Of a stretch of 64,000 nt of DNA, positions 30,179 to 43,100 are shown piece by piece. This DNA is from Branchiostoma floridae. Lineage: Eukaryota > Chordata > Leptocardii > Amphioxiformes > Branchiostomatidae. The notes below the pieces were generated by a model. It was not told the origin of the DNA, did not search any database, and saw only the letters and a program-made list of their open reading frames with translations. The translations under genes and the position numbers were made by a program. Location: the NCBI RefSeq assembly GCF_000003815.2, contig NC_049981.1, positions 16,873,781-16,937,780 on the forward strand, given 5' to 3'. The stretch's first letter is position 1. Every line of letters begins with the position of its first letter.

Positions 30179-33100
30179 CTGGCAGAGGAATATAAGTCAG
30201 TTCACAGTTGCAGAGCACATTATTTTGCAGTGTGATGTAAAAAGGGAATGACTTTAACCTTCTAGATGTGCATTCAAAACAGTTCCTGTGAACTGGCATA
30301 TTGTAGAATAAATGTCAGTTGTCACTGTGTATCTGCAGAATCTATCCTATAGCTAACCAGGCAACATCTGTACAAATGTAGTTTAGGAAATTACTGCATC
30401 ATCAATGAAGTGCCATAGAAATATGGAAACAGCGCAGTAAAACAAGATATGATTATAATTATGATGATAGAAATAAAAGATATAGACTGCATAAGTATAT
30501 GAGGAAGTCTGAACAGTTGAAAAAAGCAAAAAAGTGAAAGGGAATAGTGAACGAATTTTCAATGACCTCAAAAGAGATCAGAAGAATTAGATATGGTGAA
30601 GAGAATAAGGAGAGATAAAAACAAATGAAGGAGGCCATACATACCTTTCTCACAGATCACACCAAAGGTCCCCAGGGTACAGGGGAAGTCCCTCCACTTG
30701 TTTGCACCAATGAACCCAGTTGCTTTCTCAATGCGGACGCAGTCGGAGTCTCCGGGCTGGTTGTTGGGCTCCCCAGGTCCCCAGGCACGGAACCTTCCCA
30801 GTTCTTCTCCATCCTCCCACACGTGCTTTCCCTCTTCTTCCTTATCCCTAAGTCCAATCCATGTGGGCAGCGTCTTGTTGACCTGTTGGAAATATATTCA
30901 TTGACTTTAATACTAATTATCATATGGCACTGCCCTGGGCTAAATGTCTACCTAAAATTACCTACCTGCCTTGTCCCTAGCTGCTGATCTCCTGATTGTT
31001 TGGAGGGTAAGGTAGATGTTATAGTGCACAAGTTAAGCCTCCATTATCAACCTTCTTGTTATACAGCCATAACATCATAAGAATTGCTTTGCTCACTCTG
31101 TGATTAATTAGTTGGATATCACTCACCAAGGATTATGTCACCATAAACACAAAGGAAAAACCTGGTCTTTTAATCCTGAAATAGGTACTTCAGAATATAT
31201 CAATATAATATGTATTGCTGACTGCAGTCACAATAACTTTTTTATAGAATGATACTAACAGCATAACCCTCTTTTGGTAAATGTAACAAACCTTGTTTCG
31301 CAGTTGTACAAGGAAGTTGTTGGTCGGCAGGTCTTTTGGGAGAGCTACTCGTGAGTTGTGACGAGCGCACACAGCTTTAGCTTCTGCATATGGCACTGCA
31401 ACGCTGAAAATTCGGAAGCATCTGGACCCATGTCTGTGCCAGCTGGGATCACAGACAATTTCATTCACTAGGTGGAAAGAAAGAGGCACAATATAATTGT
31501 TTGGGCCATTCACATCTAATATCTAAAAAAGTCAAATATATCTAACATTTAACATAGGCCGTAATGATTTTGTCATACGGTTAAACCTGTCTATAAAGAA
31601 ATTGACCACTAGCAACAAGTATCAAATGTCTGAAACACATTCATGTGTTGACATTCAACATGTATTAAGATTGCTTTGTCTGGCAATATCTTCAATCTCC
31701 ATTCTGTTAAAAATAAATGAGGCCTTACCTTGGCATTTGTGCATGGCTGCAGTGATCTGTTTCTGTGTCAGGGCATAGTCGTAAACCTGTAGGCAGGATA
31801 GCTGTCCAGAGAAGGGTTTGGAGACTTTTCCGTTGTACCCCACCAAAAGGGGGAATCGGGCTCTATGTTCCGTAATCCCAATCAACTTTTGCGCCACCTG
31901 AAATTTCGGTTGATTTGTTTCTAACAAGTCGCACACAGTAAAAGCAATTTAGGCCACACTAATATAATTTGTTGCTTCTAAGATTTTTCAAGTAGAAATA
32001 TAGAAAGTGGACAAAGTATATGTATATACAATGTAAAAGCCGAGGGCTGGGAAGAAAGCTTGAATGTGACCGTAGTCTAAAAACTGAGCATAAACCATAG
32101 CATAAACCTTTTTTATATCATTGCTTTTCAAGTTAAGCTTGCTTTTTTTCTAAATCTGAGAAACAACAGATTAAATAGGTGTGGTGTAAAAAAACACATA
32201 AATGACAACAAACTGCTGGGACAGAAAAGCCATCATATGATAATGTCCTGTTTGAGATCATCCCATCGAGCTTAACAGCTGACTCCTAGCTATAGATTAG
32301 TGCAAGTTTGACAAAGTAGATAATGAATATGAATAATAACAATACATGATTATCAAACAATAGTTGATAAGGCCACAACAATTCAATTTGTTGGTTCTCG
32401 GGTTTAAAAAAGAGAAAAACATAATGAATACAAAGCCTGAGGATCAGGTATATGCTATAATTATGGTACTTGTTTAATGCTCAGTTGTATTGAGTGAATA
32501 CAGTCACATCTAAGCTTTCCTCCCTGCCATCAGCTATTAGATTTGAACCAAAACACATCCTATTTGCCATGTGCAGGCCATAAAAAGCCCCTTTTACCAA
32601 CCAACAGTTAACGTTACCGGTGGTTCATGTTTACCCATGGGGTATGCTATATCCGTTGTATATAAAAACAGTGTATTTAGGGATGATACAGCAAGTTGAC
32701 AGAAAGTGGTTTCAAAATAAATTATAAAATTATAAAGAAAACAGAGACTTGTCCACCACCTTGATGTTGTCCATCCAGAGTGCTACCTCCCCACTGCTGT
32801 AGTTGTAGCTGATTCCAACATATGTCCACTTGTTGAGGACAAGGTGGGGAGCATTTATGTCTGCAGGTTGTGTGCGCCCTTTATTGTGTGGCCAAAATCT
32901 TTGTTTGAAATAAGACAATCAAATTATTTTTTTCTCCAGCATAAATACAAGACATAAGTTCATTGTTGTTTAAGAATTTGGATTAGCAGGACCTGAAACA
33001 CATATGGCGACAATTGTGTTTCAAATAAAAATCAGGTCCTGCTTATCCAATAATGGAAACGGTGTACTGTTGTCAAATGCAAACCAACTCATAAACATGT

Positions 33101-34076
33101 TCCAGCCAAATTGTAGGGGGAGTTCTTCCATGTCAAACTTCCTGTTGACACAGTGCTGAAATGCCATCCAATGTTTAGTGCACGTTTAAAAGTCACAATA
33201 TGGAGGAGGGTTTCAGTTCCGAGGTCAGTGGTCAAACCCTTGCACTAAGAGCAATTGTACAAGTCTGAAACTCTGGCAGCTTAGAGATGAAGGAATCTAT
33301 GGTACTTTCCCCTGTCTCTAGAGGGCTGCTGCTCCCAAGCCCCCCCCCCCCCCTCATTGATTGGTCAGTCACCCCCATTTGTCCAACCAGATGGGGATGA
33401 CCATCTTACTCAACAAGAGCAGACCTTGGTTGCTGAGCAGTCAGAAGCAAATCCATGGGTAGGTCCTGCATGTGTGACAGGCACTTAAGTCTATGCTAAT
33501 GATAGTACATGTACCTGTCTCCAGAGGGCTGCTGCCCCCAAGCTGATTGGTCAGTCGCTCCCGTCCTGTCTGCTGGGGTTGCCATGGTTCTCTTCCAAGC
33601 CTCCATCAGTCCCCAGCTATCGCCCATGAAATCATGCAGGGGTAGTGCGGTGACACTGGCACGCACATACACCAGGATGGTGAGGGAATACCTGAGATGA
33701 TAATCGGATAAATGAGGTTAAGAAAGGTCAATTTAGTCCTGTACCAATAATCATAGCCTTTTTTAGGCCTCACAACTGTAATTTCTTGGATTAAAAAAAA
33801 TTGCTTATTCACTGGAAAAACATAATGAAAAAAACAGGACCAGGTTTATCCCTAGGTGCACTGAGTTAATACAACCATATTCAAAGTTTCCTCTGTGCCC
33901 TTTGCTTTTATGATTCTGCTTGCATCTTGACCTTCATTGTCTCATCCCATACTAACCTACCAAATATCACAATCCATTCACACAGCTTCTCGAGTTATGC
34001 TGTCCTCAAACACCCACATCCACATGTACATACACACACAAACATTTGCATGCATACACACACACACATTTGCATG

Positions 34077-34110
<34 letters not shown>

Positions 34111-37100
34111 CACACTCGCACATAACACACATAAGCAGCACCAAAAAACGAGGTGATGAGATTCTTGGCAAAAGTTATTAATTACTGGATATCCAGGACA
34201 CTCTTGTAAGGAATCAGCATGCGAGACATTCGTCTGCCCGTGAAGCGGTATGACCCAAATATTTGGTTGTTTGGGCCAGGTGCGGGAAAGACGCCGATTG
34301 CTCTGCCGTCATTTCCATTTCCAGTCATGTCCCTTGGTCCGGACTCAAAGGTCATGGGCCACAAACCCTTGGGCTGTCGTCCTGATGGATCTGAACAAAA
34401 AAAAATTTATGTTAGGTTTTTAGCTCGAAGTCATTGATTGTATTGTTTTTTGTCTGTGTGTTTATTTGTCTTGATGTGTGTTCAGTTCTGTTGCTGAAGG
34501 TCTGGGTCCACATAGGCAAAGTCAGGAAGTCAAGGACAGAATGTGTTCAAGCGAGGAGCATGTAATGTGTGACCATGTTATGCAGTGTCAAGAAATTTTG
34601 AAATATTCCACAGAAGTATGACATCTTCAATTTCTTCATTGAAACATACAGTCATATATTAAAGAAAGGAGTAGACAAAAATATATTGCATGGAAGGAAA
34701 CGAAACAAGTAAGAGCTTTTAAGTCCAATCTGTCATAAAATGGCCTGCCAGTTACATAATTATCTGATTCAAAACTCTATGCTCTGCTGCAAATAATGAT
34801 AGAGTTTGACATCCATAATCAAAGTTACCTTGAAGTTCATTTTGAAAACACATACTCATACTCACATACATAATGTTAAATATCATAAAGATCCATCCAC
34901 TCTTTCTACAGTTATGCGGTCCAAATAGTTACAAATGTACAAATGAAAACTTATTATATAAATATTATAACCTCTTTCATCCCTTAGATGATGTGGAATT
35001 GGTGGGAACAAGGAGGTCCTTTTTTCAACCTCCTTGGTGGGAAGATTTTTAACAATGTCATGGATTTATTTTTTTGCAGGGAGACTTTTAATAGCAGGTT
35101 TGACATAATTATCTTTTTGGCCATGATCATAACAGAACTTACCACTTTCTTATCATTTTTGTCTCAATGAAATTGATAAATGCAATACACACTGTTGGAG
35201 CAGAACTTCCACACTGCATCGCTGGCCCCAAACCCTGTCGTGTAGCCCACATGGTGGATGGGGAGGGGTGCAGGGTCCCTCCAGCTCATGAAGGGTGCAG
35301 TCCCAGGGACCTTACTCACGCTGATGGTGCCATCAGCCGCCCACTGGATGGAAAAGGTCTGGAACAGTGCTGGCGATGCAATGCCTAATGGGGAAAAGTC
35401 CATTAACGGTTTCATCAGATTGCTTCTTTTTTTTAATTCTTTTTTTGTACTTCTATTAGTCAAATGTTGGTATGTTCTTTGCACAGTGTTTTTATAAGAC
35501 TAATGCTTAATGTTTTGGCCATGGCCATGTGTCTTCTTCCAAAGGGAAATTCTGACAGATTCTGTTTCAAAATACAAGTAGATGCATACTTTACGTTGGG
35601 ACCACATCCGTTAGCATCAACATTACAGTCTACCTTAAGTGCATGACACTACAGTCAGAGTTGCCATGAGGAAGATGACAGACATAACGGTCATTGAAAG
35701 GTCTGATGGCTTTGGCATTGAAATGAAATACAACATCATGCTGCATTCTATATTTACATACCAGGGGTTCTGGCCTTGACCTTTATTTGTCCTTGCTTCT
35801 CCCTCCGAATGACGGACTTCTGGTTCCTCCAGCCTCCAATGACAATCTCGTACATTTGATTCATGTCTTGGGCAAGGGCAATGTGGATGTCATGGCTAGC
35901 CTTCACATCAAACCTACAAGGAAGGAACAAGAAATATTTCAAGGTTTTATCAATTTTCAATGCCATAGCCCCAGCTTTATTATGTACTATAACAGTCTAA
36001 AGATTGGAAAACACCAAAATACAACATTTTCTTATTATATGTATCAATAATATGAACATGAACATTTACATCAAATACACACCTGTCTGCCTTGATTGCA
36101 CATCAAATCATCAAAAACCTTTCATTAAAATGTTTATTACCTGGTGAAAAGACTCAAAACCTCGAGGTATGATTTTTATACGATTTGATTTTCAATAACA
36201 TCAGAAGGGTTTATAATTTGTGCAAATGGCTATGTAATTAAGTAATATCATTGTGCTTAAATGGAATTTCAGAGAATTTCGATTTTGATGTCATTGGTGT
36301 CTTAAACCCTTTAATGCTTCGTTATACCGGCAAATTAAGGCCCAAGTCACTCAGATGTCCCAAATTTAGTTTATTGACCCCTACCAGACAACCTGTCTAT
36401 TGTGCTACACAACACTTAAGGGGTGTTTGCCTGTGTTGCCCCTGCAGGCCATCTTAAACTTTTCCTAAAACATCTCAAGATCAAGTCAAAGCATCTCAAG
36501 ATTTAACACAAAATCATTAGTATAAATATCAAGATTTTCCGATTTTCAACATAGCGTGAAGACCACCGCTAGGGGTCATTAATAATATGATCCGTTGAGT
36601 ACCAGGGATTTTAGTTTTCACAAAATATCAGATATGTAGATTTAAACTGTAAAAGACTACAAGCATCATTTCAAAGTGTCTGCTCGGTCCAATGATAATC
36701 TGCTCGCAGTTTTGTGTGCTACCCCAAAACAAGACCATGTGTGTTACTCCTGTACAGATACATGTTCAGAAGCTTGGAGTGTTATGCCAAAGGGTGTTTT
36801 TTCCGGCTCATAATACTTGTACAGATACAGATACAGAAGCCGTTTTGTTACGCTGAAGCGCAGTTATACTGGCTATACAGATACAGAAGCTGGTGCCAAA
36901 TGATGTTTTTAGATAGACATGTTTACACTGACCTGAATGGAGAGGTGGTAAGCGGAGGAAGGTCCCATCGGTAGCGATAGATGTTGTTGGTTGCCTTGAT
37001 CTTACACACTGAAAACAAGTCGTCTGAATTAGCAACAAGCCCTTACATCATAAAAAGGACCCCAACATCTGCTATAATGTTAGCTGTGTCTTTGATGTCA

Positions 37101-40100
37101 CAACCTGGTGCTGATTTGTCACACCAATTATCAAATTTTAACATGAATGATAGAGGAAATTTCAAAACACAAAAACTGGGTTGAATATTATAGAAAGCTC
37201 AGGTGTGTGAGTTCTTACCAGTCTCTTTTTCATAGAAGAGGCTAGTTGGGTTTGTTGGGTCTGCACATGGCTTGGACATTGGGCTGCAGGTTTTGTTGGT
37301 GATGACAGTGAAGGCGGCGCAGTCTGGCCGGGTGTCACAGTGTTGGGCACAGTCCTGCAGGGTGATGCCAGTACCAGAGATGGATCCGAGGTTGTCTCCA
37401 AAGCTACTGCAGTACCCTTGACGGACAGTGTAGCCATTCACCACTCGTGGACCATCTGGAACAAGTTACCAATCAACCAATCAATAATCAATTATCATCA
37501 ATGATTGCCGATGATCCCAAAGTTAAAACTTGAAACTTGGAAGTTAAATTTCTTTATTTCACTCTAAGCAGGCATCAGGTGCTGATGCATGACAGCTGTA
37601 GACATCTCTCTTCATTAAGGATGTTCTATTTTCAGCAATGGACCTCTGCTTGGCTCTGTTGTTCTCTTGCCCAGAAGCCAATACAAGCCAGAAGACATTC
37701 ATCTTTACTCAGTTATCCCTATTTAAAGTTCCCAACAAGAATGCATCTGCAGTTCCAAATGAGCTATGGAGCCCAAATGATGCTAGCCACTGAAAAAACA
37801 TAGCATGTTTAAATTAAACATGATCAATTTGGAAGTTCCTGAGGCAAGGGGCCCATAAAAGAACCTTTTCTTTTGTATTTTCACTACCTACCCAGTACCC
37901 ACATCATCATCACAATTGATCTATAGCTTCTTATGTAATTCTGATCAATGTATGTTGACGCATGAAGGGTTAAGCAGACAAATAATCAGACAGACCATTA
38001 AAACAGAGAGCTCATATGCTGATTGTTTACCACTCTTTTTGTCGTAGAACATATTCATGACAGGGGTCTTCCTCATTTTGGTGCAGGTTTTTGTCTTGGG
38101 GAAACATCGGTGGTTGTCAGTAAAGGTGAAGGCAACGCAGCCAGGGTGATTTGTGCAGCGTTCGGCACAGTCTTCCAGGGTGGTGCCATCTTCAGAGATA
38201 GACGGGATGTCGTTTCCAGGACAGCTTCCTTGGCGGACGGAGTACCCATCAACTGCCGGCAAAAGTTCTTGAAATAGAATTGAAAGAAAAGGAAATAATT
38301 TAGCATGTTGTCAATGTATCACAAATAAACAACATGGTTATTCATTGCATGGCATAATCATGATGTTTGGCCCAAATAGATTTCATGGACAGGCAAAACG
38401 TTTTGTAAACTCACTTGCAATGCACCCGTCCCCAAGCTGTTGCCCAAACAGTTTGCCTAGCCAGAATCAGTGGTTCTATGATATCATACTATGGTATTTC
38501 TGTAGTATAAAAAGTCTAAAGAAAACAGAAAAATTGGCAAATGCTTAAATACCTCGGTCTCTCAACTTTTCACAAAACAAAAAATATAATGGCGATTCAT
38601 CCAGAATTCTTGAAGTATGGCACCAGACAGACAAAAACGGAGCGCCTACTACAGGACTAAGGTTGGCCACAAGAAGCCCCCCCAAAAAAATCCAGGAAGA
38701 CTGTCAACAACACCTAGCCACCCACATTTTAAATTTGTTTGCAATCCATCCAGAGGTTCTTGGATATTCCGCTGGACACGCAGGCACACCCAAAAAGTCC
38801 AATGCTAAAACTATAGTCCTGCATTTTCATTGACAGAGGAACTAAGGAACATGGAACTTACTCTCCAATCAGAGGTTGAGTCGTGTAGATATAGTAGAGC
38901 GCCGGTGTAATTTTTCCGACTACTACTATATATACGCGACACAACCTCTGATTGGAGAGTACACGGAACTAAGGATAAGGAGTGAAACATACTGAAAACA
39001 CTCTTTATAAAAGCTCCTTGCTGAAACCAAGGAGGTTATAACCTCCTTGCTGAAACATAAGATACAACATTATAAATCATGACGTCACGGCAAAAGCTCT
39101 GCAATGACAGCCCCAACCTCCTGTCCCTGGTACTGAAGCTATGGTCGGCGTGTCTCCCTCATTGCTGGTCATAGATGTGGTCAGCGGCTGATGATCAGTG
39201 TGTTCCATGTGGGTGGCACCGGTGTCGTTTATCCTGGAGGCTTCTGGAACAGTCTGTGCAGGGCAAAATATACCAGTTAGGCATGCCAAAACAACAGTGA
39301 ACAATTTGGTCCCATTCAGAATAAAAAGATACACATATAAAATTACTACAATAGTGGTAAAGACTTCTTCTCTAACTGACTGCAGTAGCTAGCCAGACTG
39401 TACACTGAGAAGAATTTCTTTTTCAAGGCACACAACATCAAACTCAGGACTTGGATGCTTGGATATTTTCTATTAGCAAGCATACATGAATATAGCATAT
39501 TTTAACATCTATATCCCTTTGTTACTATCAAAGCATTCACTATAGGAACGATAATAGGAACGATAAAACACCTATCAAAGAGAGTATTGATTAATTGGAA
39601 ACCAGGAGTCCAACAGAAAAGTATCCCATATGTTATTTTTCAAATTTTCGAGTGTACTCATTTTCCATCCATAATATGAAAATGGCAAACATTGCTAGGC
39701 TAAATAACGTTAAGTACTTCGTTGGCAACGTTGTCACATATTTTACATATAGCTGAGTCTTTGAATTAAATTACTTTGTAATTCGTAACCTGATTCAAGT
39801 TTCAACATTTCTTTTTCACATATGCTTTTTATAGACTTGGAAAAAACACCAGCACTGTTCTTTACCACGTATGGGCCAGGCATGTCTCCCCTGAGCTTCC
39901 CCATCTTCAGGGTGAGCAGAACGTCCTGCAAGGCTTTGCCGTTAACCTCCAGCTAGGGACAGTTTTAAGAACGTTATTGCGTGACAGTTGTAACAAGTAC
40001 ATTGCACGGCAAATATAAGAATACAGTTGAACTATATGTATTCTTATTATGGTCATGGCTGTGACAGAGCCAACCGTTTAGCAACCATCCAAGGAAGTCT

Positions 40101-43100
40101 TTTCCGTAAGTAAGACACGTGCACGACTATCAAAACAATGCCCTCAGTTTGCAATCGTACGACGATTGTACGATCGTAGACGGGGCCCCTTACTTGTTTG
40201 TTTATGGACTCAAGAAGTGGCTCAGTGCTGTCCGCAGCCCGGTGATACTGGGCCATTGCCACCACCGTTAGACCGACGAGAGCGCACAGACCGATTGCCG
40301 CGAGGATCCAGCAGCCAGGCCGGCGGCGCTTGGAGCTCGGACGCCCGGGGACGCTGTCTGCCATGTCTTCGGTGTCGGTGGAGTCAATGGTATGGTCAGT
40401 ATCTGGAATTCAATCACAAACAACCCACTTTTATTCATGTACGATTTAAATAAAGTAAAGGTAAAGGTAGTCTCATAACGTTTTAAGGCCGTAGGGGTTA
40501 TTTGAATTTGTTGTTATCCACTGTGCCTAGGGCACGGTATTGGAGGGGGGCCCATTCCTCTCCTTCCACCATCTCTAACCTCCCCAACTGAAATCCCCCC
40601 CCCCCCCTGCATTTAGACATCTGGATGGAGTGAGGAAAGTCATGTAAAATGCCTTTCCCAAGATCACCACATCAGTAGCACGATAGGATTTGTACCCAAG
40701 ACCTCTGCTTCTGGACCAAGCAACCTGTAGCTATATGCTACACGACCCAAGTTTGCGATTACAATCCTGAAGAAAAGTAGGGTTGGTAGGTAGAGATTCT
40801 CTATTCTTGTAGATCCAAGTAATGCAGCAAATACAGCTAAACAGTGTAAAACTTCCAGAACAGCATGTGTATGTTTTTTTCAACATCGATCCCATATTCC
40901 AAAGATACAGACTGAGATAAATTGTACAAGTACAAGAACTTCGGTTAAGTGTTAAGAAAACTTTTTCTATTGCAATAGAAATTAGGAGAATGGTCTACAA
41001 CATTTTTAGATGTCAGAGCAAAAAGTCTGTCCCTTGCCCGGGGTTTTGTCCCTAGGCTCAGCCGGGTATTTAGGAAAGCAATCTGTTTTCCGAAGCCATA
41101 CCGTGATAACATTCCTGTTCGCAGACTAATTTATGTCCGCAGAGATGGTTTGGACACATATCCCAGGTATCACCACCGGTGTTCTGTATGGAAATCTTTA
41201 AGCACCAATCTTGGATGGATTTGTTATTTTTAACCCTTGGGTCACTTTTATTTAAGATCTTTCTTCGGATTTTGCAAAACAAATAGAAAAAGCGAAAGAA
41301 ATAAGGGATAGACCAGATTAAGCAAGTTACAACCCCGCCCCACTACAGGCTGCCACTGCGCTGTGACTCCCGAGCGGCAGATCGCTCAACAACCTTTACA
41401 GATAAAGAACGACTTTGTACGTTCTGTGTGTTTGGTTGTCGTTTAAATCTAAGTTTACATCTTTCATCACAATCCAATGATATAAAATGAAGGGTCACAA
41501 AAATTGAATCGCTAAGTGGTCAAAGTTGTAATCTTTTTTTGAACCAGCCAAAGATGAAGCGGCGAATCAGAGAATAAAAGAAATTGAATGGCGTGGTATT
41601 GGTACAGTGATTTTTATGAACAGGTGGCTTTTTGAATTTAGATACAAAATACAAACAATAATGACAGCTAGTAATCCGTGTATTGAAGCGTATACTATAG
41701 ATGTTGTTTTTTTCTGTACTGAAATGGGGGCAATAGTGCATTGTAACCCGTAAATGTTATGCAGACTGTATTCAATACGATGTTCGTAGATTTAGAAATC
41801 AGTCAAGACTAACAGTAGATCTGCCTGTATTTCTTCAAATGACAATACGGACACATGGCAAGTGTGTTTAGAAGGTCGTTTACAGAATGACTGTGTTTTG
41901 CATCTGTGTGAGCAATGTTCAGCACCAAGGACAGGTGTGGATGAATAATGATGTGGTGTTCAGCACCAAGGACAGGTGTGGATGGATAATGTGGTGCGCG
42001 CGCGCATGTGTGTGTGTGTGTGTGTGTGTAGGCGTACTAAAAAAATAGTTTGGCAAAGAAAAAAATTGAAATCAAAATGGCCAGGAAGGTTAAAAATGAC
42101 TTAACACAGCGAGTATTGTATACCGAACATCAGATTTTTCATTTTTGTCTTTCATATCTTCTTCTTTGACTTTTGAATCGACTTAGGACTCTAAGACATT
42201 AGTATCCGTTTTCTGATGTTTATTTTGCAATTTACGATTTCTATTTGTTCATTGGCAGCTGCTTTGTACGATTTACTGTACAGTCGAAAACATTTTTCTC
42301 TGTAAATGGATTTGGATGCGGATTTCATCCATTTATTCAAATCAACATGGCCTAGTTTTGTTTATAATTTCAATATTTAGAAAACGTATACAGTCATACA
42401 TACTGCAGACTCCATAGATTTCGTTGACTTGAGTATTTCCGTCAGAGCCACCGGCCCGACTGTCAGCCCCCTCGGTGCTCCTCAGCTTCGCTGCCGAGAA
42501 GGAATCGCGCTGCTTGCGCTGGTTCCCTTTGGAAAAAACAAATCTATCTAATCAGATCTATTTTTTTAAATTTCATGTTTAGATTTGACTGACTTCAGAC
42601 TATTCAGATTGTAACAAAACAATACATGGTGGAGACTAGGCAGCGAGGCTGGTATCGTGGCCACAGACATATACATATACAATATGTTTAGATTTAAGAG
42701 TGTCATTTCTCTTGAGATGAAATACTTTATGCCATAATCTATCTTTGACTTGTTTTGAAACTGGAAATGTGGTCACGACAAAATGTCCTGCAGACTAAGA
42801 GTGGCAAAACATTTTACACATTCACTGAGCACAGAGCTTTCCCTGTTCGCTATCGTTTTTTTTATAAAAGAAAACGATTTCTAACATTTGAACATGACTA
42901 TGCAACATTGATACAGAACAGCAATATAATATCTAAACATGTAAAATTCACGTGTGTTTTCAGGTTGCTATAACAATAAAGACATTGACTGAAGCATGTC
43001 GTATTATCGCAATGATCAATGATCAAAAATAACACATTGACATTGTTTATAAAATAGTGAAAGACTCACCATTTTCTGGCTTGAATGCCAAACGAACGTC

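Noticed and set aside
30625-30987. Plus-strand open frame of 120 codons
   Set aside because: It overlaps the well-supported C-type lectin exon on the minus strand and has no domain of its own.
33927-34181. Plus-strand open frame rich in His and Thr
   Set aside because: Produced by the CA microsatellite and a dispersed repeat tail.
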